A stretch of 64,000 nucleotides of DNA from Flavivirga rizhaonensis (GCF_004791695.1 NZ_SRSO01000002.1:171355-235354); one strand, 5' to 3'. Positions 53,847 to 63,177 are shown, numbered from the stretch's first letter. Numbers and translations: made by a program. Notes: a model not told the origin generated them from the sequence alone.

Positions 53847-54551
53847 TTAGTTAATAATTTCAACATTTCTTATATAAACATTTTTGTCAGGCCAGTCACC
53901 ATCATCCGTTTCAACCGCAGCAATTTTATCTACAACATCCATTCCTTTTATAACTTTACCAAAAATGGTATAGTCACCATCTAAAAAATGAGCACCACCT
54001 TTTTGCTGCACTATAAAAAACTCAAAAGGAGATGCTAACTTATAAGGATTGTTAATTTCGCTGCTAGGCATCGATACAACACCTCTATCATGTTTAAAGC
54101 CACGTTTGGTATCTGGGGGTAATAAATATCTTCCAATATGTGAACGTTTTTTAGCGGTCTTTTTATCGTCACTATTACCAGCTTGTACTATATAATTATT
54201 AATAACCCTGTAAAATTGTGTGTCATTAAAATATTTTTGTTTCGTTAAAAAAATAAAGTTAGAACGATGAAATTTTGTTTCATTAAATAATAAAATATCA
54301 ATAGTCCCGAAATCTGTAGTGATGCGTACTTTATTTTCTTTGTGATGCTTATCATATTCCAGAAAAAAAGCCATAGCACTTTTAGAATTCAACTTAGGGA
54401 ACTCTCTCTCTGGTTCTATAATAGTATCCTTTTTTATTTCTTTTTTCTCCTTTTTTGTAACCGTAGTTTTAGGAATAACTTTCTTTTTAGTTTGTTTATC
54501 TTCACAATTCAGAAATAAAAAAAATAGACATAAAATAAAAACAAGTCTCAT
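53847..54551 (-). CDS. Cyclophilin-type peptidyl-prolyl isomerase lipoprotein
   Basis: 234 residues. A lipoprotein signal with C16 (FLFLNC), a Lys/Thr-rich linker (about 18-50), then a cyclophilin domain: RVTTDFG-like RITTDFGTIDILLF, QFYRVINNYIVQAGN, GVVSMPSSEINNPY, FFIVQQKGGAHFLDGDYTIF. The catalytic-site RVI and QAG motifs are present in modified form. It probably folds outer-membrane or periplasmic proteins. It is divergent from the Nudix gene with only 4 nt between start codons. Confidence 0.88.
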   Translation of the reverse strand: MRLVFILCLFFLFLNCEDKQTKKKVIPKTTVTKKEKKEIKKDTIIEPEREFPKLNSKSAMAFFLEYDKHHKENKVRITTDFGTIDILLFNETKFHRSNFIFLTKQKYFNDTQFYRVINNYIVQAGNSDDKKTAKKRSHIGRYLLPPDTKRGFKHDRGVVSMPSSEINNPYKLASPFEFFIVQQKGGAHFLDGDYTIFGKVIKGMDVVDKIAAVETDDGDWPDKNVYIRNVEIIN

Positions 54552-54555
54552 AGAT

Positions 54556-55197
54556 ATGAATTTTGATGAATTTTTAAAATTGACTTCAAAAGTAAAGAAT
54601 ATACAGCTTCCAGCCGAATCGTCTCACTTTAAAATGGTTCCACCTTTCCGAAGAGCGCTTATGAAAAAACAAAAAGAAGCCATAAAAAAAGCTAAAAGAG
54701 CAGGTGTATTGGCACTGTTTTATCCAGATAAAAATAAACAGACAAAATTTGTTCTTATTCTAAGAAAAACATACAAAGGAGTTCATTCTGCACAAGTTGC
54801 ATTTCCCGGTGGGAAGCTAGAAAAGCAAGATGTATCGTTAGAAGCAGCTGCGTTAAGAGAAGCTTTTGAAGAAGTGGGAGTGCCTATAGAAACCATTGAA
54901 GTTATTCGAGAATTATCTCAAGTTTATATTCCGCCAAGCAATTTTTATGTGCAACCTTTTTTGGGAATTACTAAAACAACACCAAGCTTTATTAAGCAAG
55001 ATGATGAAGTTGAGGCTATTATTGAAATAGATTTGCAGCATTTTTTAGATGACAGTGTGTTGATAAATAAGCAAGTGTCGACTTCTTATAGTGTTGAGGT
55101 AGAAGTTCCTGCATTTAAATTGAACGAACATGTAGTTTGGGGAGCTACTGCCATGATGCTAAGTGAAATTAAAGACTTGTTAAAACAATACACGTAA
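54556..55197 (+). CDS. Nudix hydrolase, CoA pyrophosphatase-like
   Basis: 213 residues. The UPF0035/NuCoA motif is visible as TYKGVHSAQVAFPGGKLEKQD, running into a Nudix box ending LREAFEEVGV. The family hydrolyses coenzyme A or acyl-CoA to phosphopantetheine and 3',5'-ADP. No signal peptide. Start codon is 4 nt from that of the divergent cyclophilin gene, so promoters must overlap coding DNA. Confidence 0.9.
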   Translation: MNFDEFLKLTSKVKNIQLPAESSHFKMVPPFRRALMKKQKEAIKKAKRAGVLALFYPDKNKQTKFVLILRKTYKGVHSAQVAFPGGKLEKQDVSLEAAALREAFEEVGVPIETIEVIRELSQVYIPPSNFYVQPFLGITKTTPSFIKQDDEVEAIIEIDLQHFLDDSVLINKQVSTSYSVEVEVPAFKLNEHVVWGATAMMLSEIKDLLKQYT

Positions 55198-55211
55198 TTT
55201 AATAGTTTTGT

Positions 55212-55219
55212 TACTTTTG
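55212..55219 (+). promoter_or_regulatory. Candidate -7 box for the acyltransferase gene
   Basis: TACTTTTG matches TAnnTTTG, 30 nt before the ATG at 55250. No -33 TTG at normal spacing. Confidence 0.45.
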
Positions 55220-55249
55220 CATCTACCAACCAATTTTGACGCGTGATTT

Positions 55250-56047
55250 ATGGGATTGTTTAAAAGAAATCCATTCGGACATATATTAATTATAAAAAAA
55301 TGGCTCATAAGAATTCTGGGTGCAATGACACATAGGCGCTTTAGAGGATTTAATGAACTACAAATAGAAGGTTCTGAAATTATTAAAAGCTTACCAGATA
55401 CGAATGTATTATTTATTTCAAATCATCAAACATACTTTGCAGATGTTGTATCCATGTTTCACGTCTTTAATGCTAGTTTAAGTGGCCGTGAAGATTCTAT
55501 TAAAAATGTTGGATACCTGTGGAATCCTAAGTTGAATATTTATTATGTAGCAGCCAAAGAAACCATGAAAGCTGGACTGCTGCCAAAAATATTAGCTTAT
55601 GTTGGTTCTATTAGTATTGAACGTACTTGGAGGTCTGAAGGACAAGACGTGAATAGACAAGTTAAGATGAGCGATATTTCTAATATAGGTAAAGCATTAG
55701 ATGATGGTTGGGTTATAACCTTTCCACAGGGTACTACAACCCCATTTAAACCTATTAGAAAAGGAACAGCTCATATTATTAAGCGATATAAACCCATTGT
55801 AGTGCCTATTGTTATTGACGGATTTAGGCGTTCTTTCGATAAAAAAGGATTGCGTATTAAAAAGAAAAATATTTTGCAGTCTTTTGAGATTAAAGCGCCT
55901 TTGGATATTGATTACGATAATGAATCTACTGACGATATTGTTAAAAAAATTGAATATGCTATCGAACAACATCCATCTTTCTTAAAAGTGATCCCTCAAA
56001 AAGAATTAGAAGCGCTCGAAGAACTTAACAAAAAGCGTGAGTGGTAA
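55250..56047 (+). CDS. 1-acyl-sn-glycerol-3-phosphate acyltransferase family protein (PlsC-like)
   Basis: 265 residues. The acyltransferase block is SNHQTYFADVVSMFHVFN, where the His-to-Asp spacing is H-x5-D rather than the usual H-x4-D. Block III reads TFPQGTTTPFKP in place of EGTRS. KNVGYLWNPKLNIYYVAAKE and VPIVIDGFRRSF complete the family pattern. It may use a phospholipid or another hydroxyl acceptor. The Nudix gene precedes it on the same strand, with its own promoter-like box between them. Confidence 0.85.
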   Translation: MGLFKRNPFGHILIIKKWLIRILGAMTHRRFRGFNELQIEGSEIIKSLPDTNVLFISNHQTYFADVVSMFHVFNASLSGREDSIKNVGYLWNPKLNIYYVAAKETMKAGLLPKILAYVGSISIERTWRSEGQDVNRQVKMSDISNIGKALDDGWVITFPQGTTTPFKPIRKGTAHIIKRYKPIVVPIVIDGFRRSFDKKGLRIKKKNILQSFEIKAPLDIDYDNESTDDIVKKIEYAIEQHPSFLKVIPQKELEALEELNKKREW

Positions 56048-56340
56048 CCCTTCTGAAGAAACATACCATAAAGAAATTTACGCAGAAATAATTGAAAAAA
56101 TGCAAGATATTTCCAGTGTGCATAGATATTGAACCTTATTATGTTATTAGGTAGAAGAGATACCGCTAGCTTGTAAAAATAGATCTAAAGAAGATTTAGC
56201 TAATATGATTAGAGGTGTTGAAAATGGTCATTTGTGCATTCGTTTAGAGATAGGCATATATAAAAAATTTAGTATTACAGAATATTTTATTGAGGGGCTA
56301 AAACATATGCTCAAACTCCAGCATTTTTTACAGGATGTAT
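56048..56340 (+). pseudogene. Degraded gene remnant with in-frame stops
   Basis: One reading frame carries protein-like sequence (NPSEETYHKEIYAEIIEKMQ, then after TGA at 56130-56132 and a TAG soon after, LACKNRSKEDLANMIRGVEN and EYFIEGLKHMLKL). The stops interrupt it. The residual composition is that of a helical protein, perhaps a regulator, but I cannot name the family. It lies between the acyltransferase gene and a convergent PLP-enzyme gene. Confidence 0.4.
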
Positions 56341-56355
56341 CGTATGCCTCATTAT

Positions 56356-58431
56356 TTAATTCAACAATTCAGAATTACCGAGGATCAATTCTATTTTTTT
56401 CAGAATTACAGTGATCTGATTCATTTGTGTTTCTATATTTCTAAAATAGATGCTAATATCTCTGTTAACCCAACTTTCGGAAATAACCCTTGCGCCCAAA
56501 CTAATTCTTAACACAGCACTTTGAAAATCATTACCATATTTTACATTAACTGCTTGCCCTATATGACATTTTTGAGCAGCAAGCCTAATGATTTCTAAAG
56601 AAGATCCTTCGAATTGATCGGATATATCTGAATTCAATAATGTATAGAGTTTCTTTACATCATTAAGAGGTAATACGTTATTATTTTTGAGGATAAAAAA
56701 AGGGAAAATGGTTCGAATATTTCTAAGTCCAAATTCTTCACTGTTATAAGTATTAATTTTTGTTTCATTTCCAAAAAGTGGTTCTAAAAAAGTAGAATCT
56801 TTAATAGAGTCTTCAACAAAATTGCAAAACATCTCAATTCCTAAATTTCTATATAAAACAGGTGTTTTATAATACCTGTCTATTTCAGTTATAGCAGCAT
56901 TCCAGCGCATATATGAGCCATAATTAAATCCATCGGATAAATTTTTAGAACAGAACCATGATGTTGGCCAATCTGAATGATTGTAATAATTGGTTAAACC
57001 TTTTGGTAAAGTGTTTTTTACAGAATTAATTGATTTACTAACATTTTCAGGTACAATTAATGCACCCGAATAAGGAGGGCCTGTAAAGTATTTACTTCCG
57101 GTTATAGTAACAATATATCCTTTATTCAAATAATTTTGTATGTCTTTTGGATCTAACCTAAGTTGTGATCCGTCTACAATAATTTGTATTGATAAATTGT
57201 TAAGTGTATTCAACTTTTGAATCATTTCTTCACTAGGTGATTGATAGCCTAATTTTGATTGATCCATAGTATGCAATACGATATGTCTTCCTAATTCATT
57301 AGTTTCTGAAATGGCATTAAAAACCTCTGTATCTAATTGAAATGTGGGTTTTAATTCACCATTTTCACCCCTTAGAGGAATTTTAATCAAGTCAACGTCT
57401 CTAAACCCTTCAATTTTATCTCCTTTTTTAATCGGATAATTCAAAGCGGTGGTATTTTCAAAATGTTGCCCTTTTAATGCTGCAGGAACACCACTACCTG
57501 TTTCATCAGAAGCCACTAAAACATGCGTAATTTCTTTATCGGAAACAATTTGATTAATAGCTGCTATTTGAAGAGCAGAATCCGTACCCGATGGAGAAAA
57601 AATTATTTGACATCCATCATTTATGTTAAAGATTTTTCTAAGATTGTTTTTTAACGATTCTGAAAATTCGATGGTTGTGTTTTTAAAACCCCTTTTTAAG
57701 CTGTTCTGAATTAATATCGATCTAATTTTGTCTGTTTTATCAAAAGCAAAATTTGATACACTAGTTGCTGTTGATGAGGCAAAAGTAAATGCTTCTGGTC
57801 TTGGAAATGGTCGGCAACCATATTTATTCAACAATTCAAATTCGTCTATATTCAGTCTAAGATCACCACCAGACATTAATAAATATTCTGTTGGTTTTGC
57901 CAGGTTTTCAAGAATTGGTTTCCAGGATTCTTTAAATATGTTGTTTGAATTATTTAATCCATGAAAAGATTGTAGTTCTTTATATTTTGATAAAGATTCT
58001 GTGTTTAAATCTTCATTTTTTTTAATCAGATCAATTAAAAAATAATCAAGATTTTTTAATTTTTCTTTATCTTTTTTGGGTAATAAGTCATAAAATATTT
58101 GAGTAACTTTAAGAGCAGCCAGATCGCATAAAAGAGTATCGGATTTTTCTTTACCTAAAGCTTTATGCCAAAGTTGCCATTCAATACCATATCTTAAATA
58201 AATTAAAGCTAAAACAGGTTTTTCTAAAAATAGTGAACCAATTTTAATTGCTTTGTTAGGAACAATTATAAATAAATCTGGCTCAGTGTTAGAAGTGATA
58301 ATATTTATGCTGTTTATCTTTGGTGCAGTATTAAATCTTTTTAAAACTCTAACCAGATAATTCACGTTTTCTTTTTCAAATAAACTGGTTCTATAGTATT
58401 GATTTTCAATAAGAATATTACTTGTCTTCAT
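56356..58431 (-). CDS. PLP-dependent fold-type I enzyme with a 200-residue N-terminal extension, substrate unknown
   Basis: 691 residues, soluble. The catalytic core is C-terminal: phosphate-binding SPSGTDSALQ with G282-T283-D284, the cofactor-ring Asp D420 in IIVDGSQLRLD, and the Schiff-base Lys K447 in TITGSKYFTGPPYSG. This order fits aminotransferase class V or related lyases. The first about 200 residues form a helical domain I do not recognise. Neighbour 5' is a decayed MBL-fold gene on the same strand, probably once its operon partner. The core is intact with no frameshifts, so the enzyme may still be functional. Confidence 0.75.
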   Translation of the reverse strand: MKTSNILIENQYYRTSLFEKENVNYLVRVLKRFNTAPKINSINIITSNTEPDLFIIVPNKAIKIGSLFLEKPVLALIYLRYGIEWQLWHKALGKEKSDTLLCDLAALKVTQIFYDLLPKKDKEKLKNLDYFLIDLIKKNEDLNTESLSKYKELQSFHGLNNSNNIFKESWKPILENLAKPTEYLLMSGGDLRLNIDEFELLNKYGCRPFPRPEAFTFASSTATSVSNFAFDKTDKIRSILIQNSLKRGFKNTTIEFSESLKNNLRKIFNINDGCQIIFSPSGTDSALQIAAINQIVSDKEITHVLVASDETGSGVPAALKGQHFENTTALNYPIKKGDKIEGFRDVDLIKIPLRGENGELKPTFQLDTEVFNAISETNELGRHIVLHTMDQSKLGYQSPSEEMIQKLNTLNNLSIQIIVDGSQLRLDPKDIQNYLNKGYIVTITGSKYFTGPPYSGALIVPENVSKSINSVKNTLPKGLTNYYNHSDWPTSWFCSKNLSDGFNYGSYMRWNAAITEIDRYYKTPVLYRNLGIEMFCNFVEDSIKDSTFLEPLFGNETKINTYNSEEFGLRNIRTIFPFFILKNNNVLPLNDVKKLYTLLNSDISDQFEGSSLEIIRLAAQKCHIGQAVNVKYGNDFQSAVLRISLGARVISESWVNRDISIYFRNIETQMNQITVILKKIELILGNSELLN

Positions 58432-58440
58432 AAATATTTT

Positions 58441-59050
58441 AATTATAATTAATCATAGCTTCCTCTTTTATAAAAGCTGAATAAGCTTTATTTTTTCTTT
58501 TGGCATTAGATTTTCTACAAACATGTAAACCTACTAATTCTGTTTCATTAAAAACATGATTTATTTCATGATTTGTATATCCGCTTCCTCCATGTTCTTT
58601 AAAGCTTTTATTGTCAATAGGTATGTATTTAATATCATCAAAAAAGTGTGTGAATCATTCTAGTTGTTTTTGCCTCATAATCATTTAGTCTGGGTATTTG
58701 TCCCATCAAAATAATATTGTCTGAAATATAATAAGGTTCTTTTTTGAGAATTAACTTAAACTTTTGTTCAAAGTCATTTTTGCTTAGTTTTAGTTTGCTA
58801 TTTGAATTATCATTCTTTATGAACCGTTTAATAAAAGCACCTAGATGGGTAATTAAAGTTTTATTATCAATATACTGTAGCCATTTCCATGATCCCAATG
58901 AACATATCTAAGAATAACCGTGTTAATTTCTTTCTAGAGATCAATACCAAGTGTCTTGGCGTTTTTAATATTTAACAAAACGATGGTAAACTTATCGTTA
59001 ATAACTCCTGATAACTCCACTTCAAAAATCAGGTCAAAATTCCTATTTTG
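58441..59050 (-). pseudogene. Decayed metallo-beta-lactamase-fold hydrolase (DHPMP-synthase-like)
   Basis: Read on the minus strand, family blocks are spread over three frames. NIKNAKTLGIDL runs into a TAG (58934-58936), then the same frame continues KEINTVILRYVHWDHGNG, carrying the H-W-D-H metal motif. A one-base loss near 58881 shifts to LQYIDNKTLITHLGAFIKRF, then LILKKEPYYISDNIILMGQI, PRLNDYE. A second shift near 58640 opens a last block (FDDIKYIPIDNKSFKEHGGS, later VGLHVCRKSNAKRKNKAYSA) ending 9 nt before the PLP gene start. At least one stop and two frameshifts make it a pseudogene. The match is to the dihydropterin-type MBL subfamily. Confidence 0.65.
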
Positions 59051-59084
59051 CACGTTACAATTATAAAGTAAAAAAGAGAATAAG

Positions 59085-61382
59085 GTGAAAGTCTGTATAG
59101 CAGAAAAACCAAGTGTGGCAAGAGAGATAGCTTCGGTTTTAGGAGCTAATTCCAAACGTGATGGTTATTACGAAGGCAATGGCTATGCAGTGACTTATAC
59201 TTTTGGGCATTTATGTACACTAAAAGAGCCCAATGATTATAAACCATATTGGAAAAGCTGGGATTTAAATAACCTCCCCATGTTGCCCGAAAAATTTGAA
59301 ACGAAAGTTGTTTCTAATTCAGGGATACAAAAGCAATTTGAAATTGTAAAAAGTTTATTTGATAAAGCTGATGTGGTTATAAATTGCGGGGATGCAGGTC
59401 AGGAAGGAGAATTGATTCAGCGTTGGGTAATGAATGAAGCAAATTACAAAGGCGAAGTAAAACGCCTATGGATTTCTTCATTAACTACAGAGGCTATCAA
59501 AGAAGGATTTGAAAATTTAAAACCTGCTGAAGATTACGATAACTTGTATTACGCAGGATTTTCTAGGGCTATTGGAGATTGGTTACTTGGAATGAATGCC
59601 ACTAGATTGTACACGGTAAAACATGGAGGTTATAAGCAGGTATTGTCAGTTGGTCGGGTACAAACACCAACATTAGCAATGGTTGTTAACCGATTTAAAG
59701 AGATTGAAAATTTTAAACCCCAACCATATTGGGAATTGCAAACCTTATATAGAGAAACACTTTTTAGTTATGAAGAGGGGCGTTTTTTGAAAAAAGAAGA
59801 TGGAGAAGCGTTGGCGAATAAAGTAAAGGAAAGCGATTTCGAAATACAATCTATTACAAAGAAAAAAGGAAAGGAATATGCACCAAAGCTTTTTGATTTA
59901 ACAGGATTGCAAGTGTATTGTAATACGAAGTTTGGATTTTCGGCAGATGACACACTAAAGATTGTTCAGAAATTATATGAGCAAAAAGTCGTGACTTATC
60001 CTAGAGTAGATACCACTTTTTTACCAACTGATATATACCCAAAAGTATCTGGTATTCTTCAAAAGCTGACAAACTATTCAAAATTAACACAACCACTTCT
60101 AGGAAAAAAAATAAAGAAATCGCCCAAAGTTTTTAACGATAAAAAAGTAACCGATCACCATGCTATCATTCCAACGGGTATTCAGATTAATTTACAATAT
60201 AACCAACAACAAGTTTACGATATTATAGTAAAGCGTTTTATAGCAGTTTTTTATGATGATTGTTTGGTTGCTAATACTTCCGTTATTGGTAAAGCTGCAG
60301 ATGTGTCTTTTAAAACAACAGGAAAAGAGATTTTAGAAAAAGGATGGCGCATTGTTTTTGATACTTCAACTACGACGCTCAGTACGACAAAGGATAAATT
60401 ATTACCATCGTTTGTTAAAGGAGAAAAAGGACCTCATGAGCCTTCGTTTTTAGAAAAAGAAACCAAACCACCTAATCAATATACAGAAGCTTCTTTATTA
60501 CGTGCCATGGAAACAGCAGGTAAGCAAGTGGATGATGAAGACTTACGAGAATTGATGAAAGAAAATGGTATTGGAAGACCATCGACACGTGCCAATATTA
60601 TTGAAACGCTTTTTAAAAGAAAATATATAAAACGTAATAAAAAGCAGGTTTTGCCTACTGTTACAGGGATACAGCTTATAGATACGATTCAGAACAATTT
60701 ATTAAAATCTGCAGAACTTACTGGGTCTTGGGAAAAGCAACTAAAAGACATTGAAAAAGGAGCGTTCAGTGCAGGAGCGTTTATAAAGAATATGAAGCGT
60801 ATGGTGGATGCTCTGGTATATGAGGTGAGAAGCGAAGCGAAGCGTGCTAATATATCTCATGCAGTAACCGTGAAAAATAGGGAAGCCAAAGCAATAAAAA
60901 AAGCAGCAGTTGGAATTACGGCAGAAACCTGTCCAAAATGCAAAAAAGGGCGTATTGTAAAAGGAAAAACAGCTTATGGTTGTAGTGGGTATAAATCGGG
61001 GTGTCATTTTGTGATGCCTTTTAGTTATGCTAATAAAAAGATTTCTGAGAAACAGTATATTAGATTGCTTCAAAAAGGATCTACGGTTAATTTAAAAGGT
61101 TTTAAAACGGATTCTGGTAAAGTGGAAGGTCTGCTTCGTTTTGATGAACGTTTTAATCTAAAATTAGAACCAAAAAAGACTTCCGCGAAAGCGAAACCTG
61201 GTGAATTAGCTTGTCCAAAATGCAAAAGAGGCACTGTTATTAAGGGGAGTACAGCGTATGGATGCAGTGATTATAAGTCGGGATGTGATTTTAAAGTGAC
61301 TTTTGATGTTATTAGAGCTAAAATGAATGGACAGAAACCAACCAAAGAACTCGTTCATAGTATTTTAAATGGAAGTATCTAA
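59085..61382 (+). CDS. topB: Type IA DNA topoisomerase (topoisomerase III)
   Basis: 765 residues from a GTG start; an in-frame TAA just upstream excludes anything longer. TOPRIM domain (KVCIAEKPSVAREIASVLGA, CGDAGQEGELIQRW), core with SVGRVQTPTLAMVVNRF and catalytic Y305 in VTYPRVDTTFLP, and ENGIGRPSTRANIIETLFKR. Two C-terminal zinc ribbons (CPKCKKGRIVKGKTAYGC... and CPKCKRGTVIKGSTAYGC...) follow. It relaxes and decatenates single-stranded regions. The pseudouridine synthase start overlaps its end by 14 nt. Confidence 0.95.
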   Translation: MKVCIAEKPSVAREIASVLGANSKRDGYYEGNGYAVTYTFGHLCTLKEPNDYKPYWKSWDLNNLPMLPEKFETKVVSNSGIQKQFEIVKSLFDKADVVINCGDAGQEGELIQRWVMNEANYKGEVKRLWISSLTTEAIKEGFENLKPAEDYDNLYYAGFSRAIGDWLLGMNATRLYTVKHGGYKQVLSVGRVQTPTLAMVVNRFKEIENFKPQPYWELQTLYRETLFSYEEGRFLKKEDGEALANKVKESDFEIQSITKKKGKEYAPKLFDLTGLQVYCNTKFGFSADDTLKIVQKLYEQKVVTYPRVDTTFLPTDIYPKVSGILQKLTNYSKLTQPLLGKKIKKSPKVFNDKKVTDHHAIIPTGIQINLQYNQQQVYDIIVKRFIAVFYDDCLVANTSVIGKAADVSFKTTGKEILEKGWRIVFDTSTTTLSTTKDKLLPSFVKGEKGPHEPSFLEKETKPPNQYTEASLLRAMETAGKQVDDEDLRELMKENGIGRPSTRANIIETLFKRKYIKRNKKQVLPTVTGIQLIDTIQNNLLKSAELTGSWEKQLKDIEKGAFSAGAFIKNMKRMVDALVYEVRSEAKRANISHAVTVKNREAKAIKKAAVGITAETCPKCKKGRIVKGKTAYGCSGYKSGCHFVMPFSYANKKISEKQYIRLLQKGSTVNLKGFKTDSGKVEGLLRFDERFNLKLEPKKTSAKAKPGELACPKCKRGTVIKGSTAYGCSDYKSGCDFKVTFDVIRAKMNGQKPTKELVHSILNGSI

Positions 61383-61959
61383 AAGCGAGCATCGACATTT
61401 TGTGATTTATAAACCCTATGGTTATTTAAGTCAGTTTAAAAGTCATGATTCAAAACAGCAGTCGAAAAAGTTTTTAGGAGGACTTCATGGTTTTCCCGAA
61501 GGTATCATGGCTATTGGTAGATTAGATGAAAAATCAGAAGGTTTATTATTATTGACTACCGATGGTAAAATGAGTGATTTTGTTAATAGTCAAAAAGTAG
61601 AAAAAGAATATTATGCACAGGTAGACGGTATTATTACAGATGAAGCCATCAATCTATTAAGAGCTGGTGTGGAAATTGGTTTTGATGGTAAAAAATATCA
61701 AACCAGACCCTGTAAAGCTTCCAAATTAAATGAGATTCCAGATTTACCAAAGCGATCACAAAAAATCAGGGATGATAAGCATGGCCCAACATCATGGGTA
61801 TCTATAACTTTAAATGAAGGGAAGTTTAGGCAGGTACGAAAAATGACTTCGGCAGTTGGCTTTCCTACATTGCGTTTAGTAAGAGTGAGAGTAGGGGATA
61901 TTCTTATTAATACAATGCAAACAGGAGAGGTTGTTGAGGTAGATCAATTACTACTTTAG
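61369..61959 (+). CDS. RsuA/RluE-type 23S rRNA pseudouridine synthase
   Basis: 196 residues. FVIYKPYGYLSQFKSHD opening, catalytic D53 in AIGRLDEKSEGLLLLTTDG, then KVEKEYYAQVDG and GKFRQVRKMTSAVGFPTLRL. No S4 domain, and length and motifs fit the RluE/RsuA branch modifying rRNA uridine. Translational coupling with topB is likely. Its TAG stop overlaps the stop of the convergent DUF3784 gene by 4 nt. Confidence 0.92.
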   Translation: MEVSKSEHRHFVIYKPYGYLSQFKSHDSKQQSKKFLGGLHGFPEGIMAIGRLDEKSEGLLLLTTDGKMSDFVNSQKVEKEYYAQVDGIITDEAINLLRAGVEIGFDGKKYQTRPCKASKLNEIPDLPKRSQKIRDDKHGPTSWVSITLNEGKFRQVRKMTSAVGFPTLRLVRVRVGDILINTMQTGEVVEVDQLLL

Positions 61960-62351
61960 AATACTTTTATAATGAGTATAATAGTTAATATTAAAACACC
62001 TATTAAAACTAATTGAGCCAATTTATTTAAGTTTTGATGTTTCTTGTCGTAGTAAATATTACTTTTTTTGATAAAGTATATATAAGCAGCAATTGGGTAT
62101 GTTCCTATAAAAATACTGCCGGCTTCTTGGCTTACTATTAAAGTAAGCGACGATCCAATAATAAAGCATGATATGCCTAAAATTAAATGAAACTTTTTAA
62201 AGAAAGGAATGTAATTGTCAATATCAAATTTTGCTCTCTCCTCCTTACTCATAGTATTATAACCAGAAAGAAGGTACTTTGCATTATTTATAGTGACTCC
62301 ATAAGCTATAATAATAAATAAAGTACTAATTCCAATAATAATGTAGATCAT
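61956..62351 (-). CDS. DUF3784 membrane protein
   Basis: 131 residues with four membrane helices. The DUF3784 signature is NAKYLLSGYNTMSKEERAKF, followed by DIDNYIPFFKKFHLILGISC. Function is unknown; similar proteins often sit near sigma factor or transporter genes. Convergent overlap with the pseudouridine synthase means that the two mRNAs must share 3' sequence. Confidence 0.8.
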   Translation of the reverse strand: MIYIIIGISTLFIIIAYGVTINNAKYLLSGYNTMSKEERAKFDIDNYIPFFKKFHLILGISCFIIGSSLTLIVSQEAGSIFIGTYPIAAYIYFIKKSNIYYDKKHQNLNKLAQLVLIGVLILTIILIIKVF

Positions 62352-62366
62352 TTAAAATTTACTTAT

Positions 62367-62528
62367 TGAACTCGTTTAAACTTTTTGTTTTTAACCGAAA
62401 ATGAGATGAAATTTATTCAGATGAGGCACTTTTTGCAAGGCATAGCAGAGCTACGCATAAGAAAAGTAACAAAATATGGGTAAATTTCGGCCATTTTTTA
62501 GGAAATAGAAAAAGTTTAAACGAGTTCA
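62367..62528 (-). repeat. 162-bp terminal-inverted-repeat element, copy 2
   Basis: Left end 62367-62386 (TGAACTCGTTTAAACTTTTT) and right end 62509-62528 are perfect 20-bp inverted repeats. The length equals copy 1 at 1373-1534, and interior blocks align in the same orientation (cgaaaa, atttattc, gcatagc, acaaaat). It begins 3 nt after the stop codon of the gene ending at 62532. Ends differ from copy 1 at matched positions on both arms (GTG/CAC against CTC/GAG). Confidence 0.8.
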
Positions 62529-62531
62529 TTG

Positions 62532-63173
62532 TTAAACTTCTAGTTTTTTTAACTCTTTATAGTTTCGATTAAGGCGCTTTAATAAAATACCATAAACAAG
62601 CCAATAGAACAATAATAAAATACCAATGGCAGCTGCTAAAAATAAAACAGCGACTATTATAAATATGGCGTAAAATTTAAAAACCTCTCCATTAGCGGAG
62701 GCTTGTTTTATTTGATCTATAAGAAGTTGATCTTGATTTAGCTCAACATATATAGCAACAAAAGTTGCTATCACCAGATAAATTAAGTTGAAAGCCACAT
62801 ACTGTTTTACTGTTTTTCTTGTTTTAAGAATGTTCTCCATAAGCACCTTTGCATTATCTGTAGTAGAAATTCTTCTGTAGTTTCTAAAAAACAAATAAAA
62901 GAAAAGGGCTAAAACAATGTATCCTATGACTATCAAGGGGATAAAAATAGCATCAGCATCAAACTGATCAAAACGTTTCAAACCCTCTGTATCTTTTAAT
63001 AAAAAAGATATAAATGTCCAAAAAGCAAACTCTAACAAACTAATTATAAAAATCCATTTTACAATGGAAGATGATTTTTTTAAAATCATCTTATATATTT
63101 CGTTATATGTTAGCTTAGGATATTTATTGTCATCCTTATTCCAATCTTTCTTTAATAAATCTAATTCATCCAT
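62532..63173 (-). CDS. Membrane protein linked to the ECF sigma factor
   Basis: 213 residues: a cytosolic N-terminus (MDELDLLKKDWNKDDNKYPK), and four membrane helices near residues 35-55, 75-95, 120-140 and 165-195, ending in a basic tail. It starts 4 nt after the sigma factor stop, so the two genes are co-transcribed. The position suggests an anti-sigma-like role, but there is no zinc-binding anti-sigma motif and I cannot confirm it. Confidence 0.7.
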   Translation of the reverse strand: MDELDLLKKDWNKDDNKYPKLTYNEIYKMILKKSSSIVKWIFIISLLEFAFWTFISFLLKDTEGLKRFDQFDADAIFIPLIVIGYIVLALFFYLFFRNYRRISTTDNAKVLMENILKTRKTVKQYVAFNLIYLVIATFVAIYVELNQDQLLIDQIKQASANGEVFKFYAIFIIVAVLFLAAAIGILLLFYWLVYGILLKRLNRNYKELKKLEV

Positions 63174-63177
63174 ATGC

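Noticed and set aside
53784..53984. 66-codon plus-strand frame opposite the cyclophilin gene end
   Set aside because: It is a shadow of the cyclophilin C-terminus and the inverted repeat; no family match.
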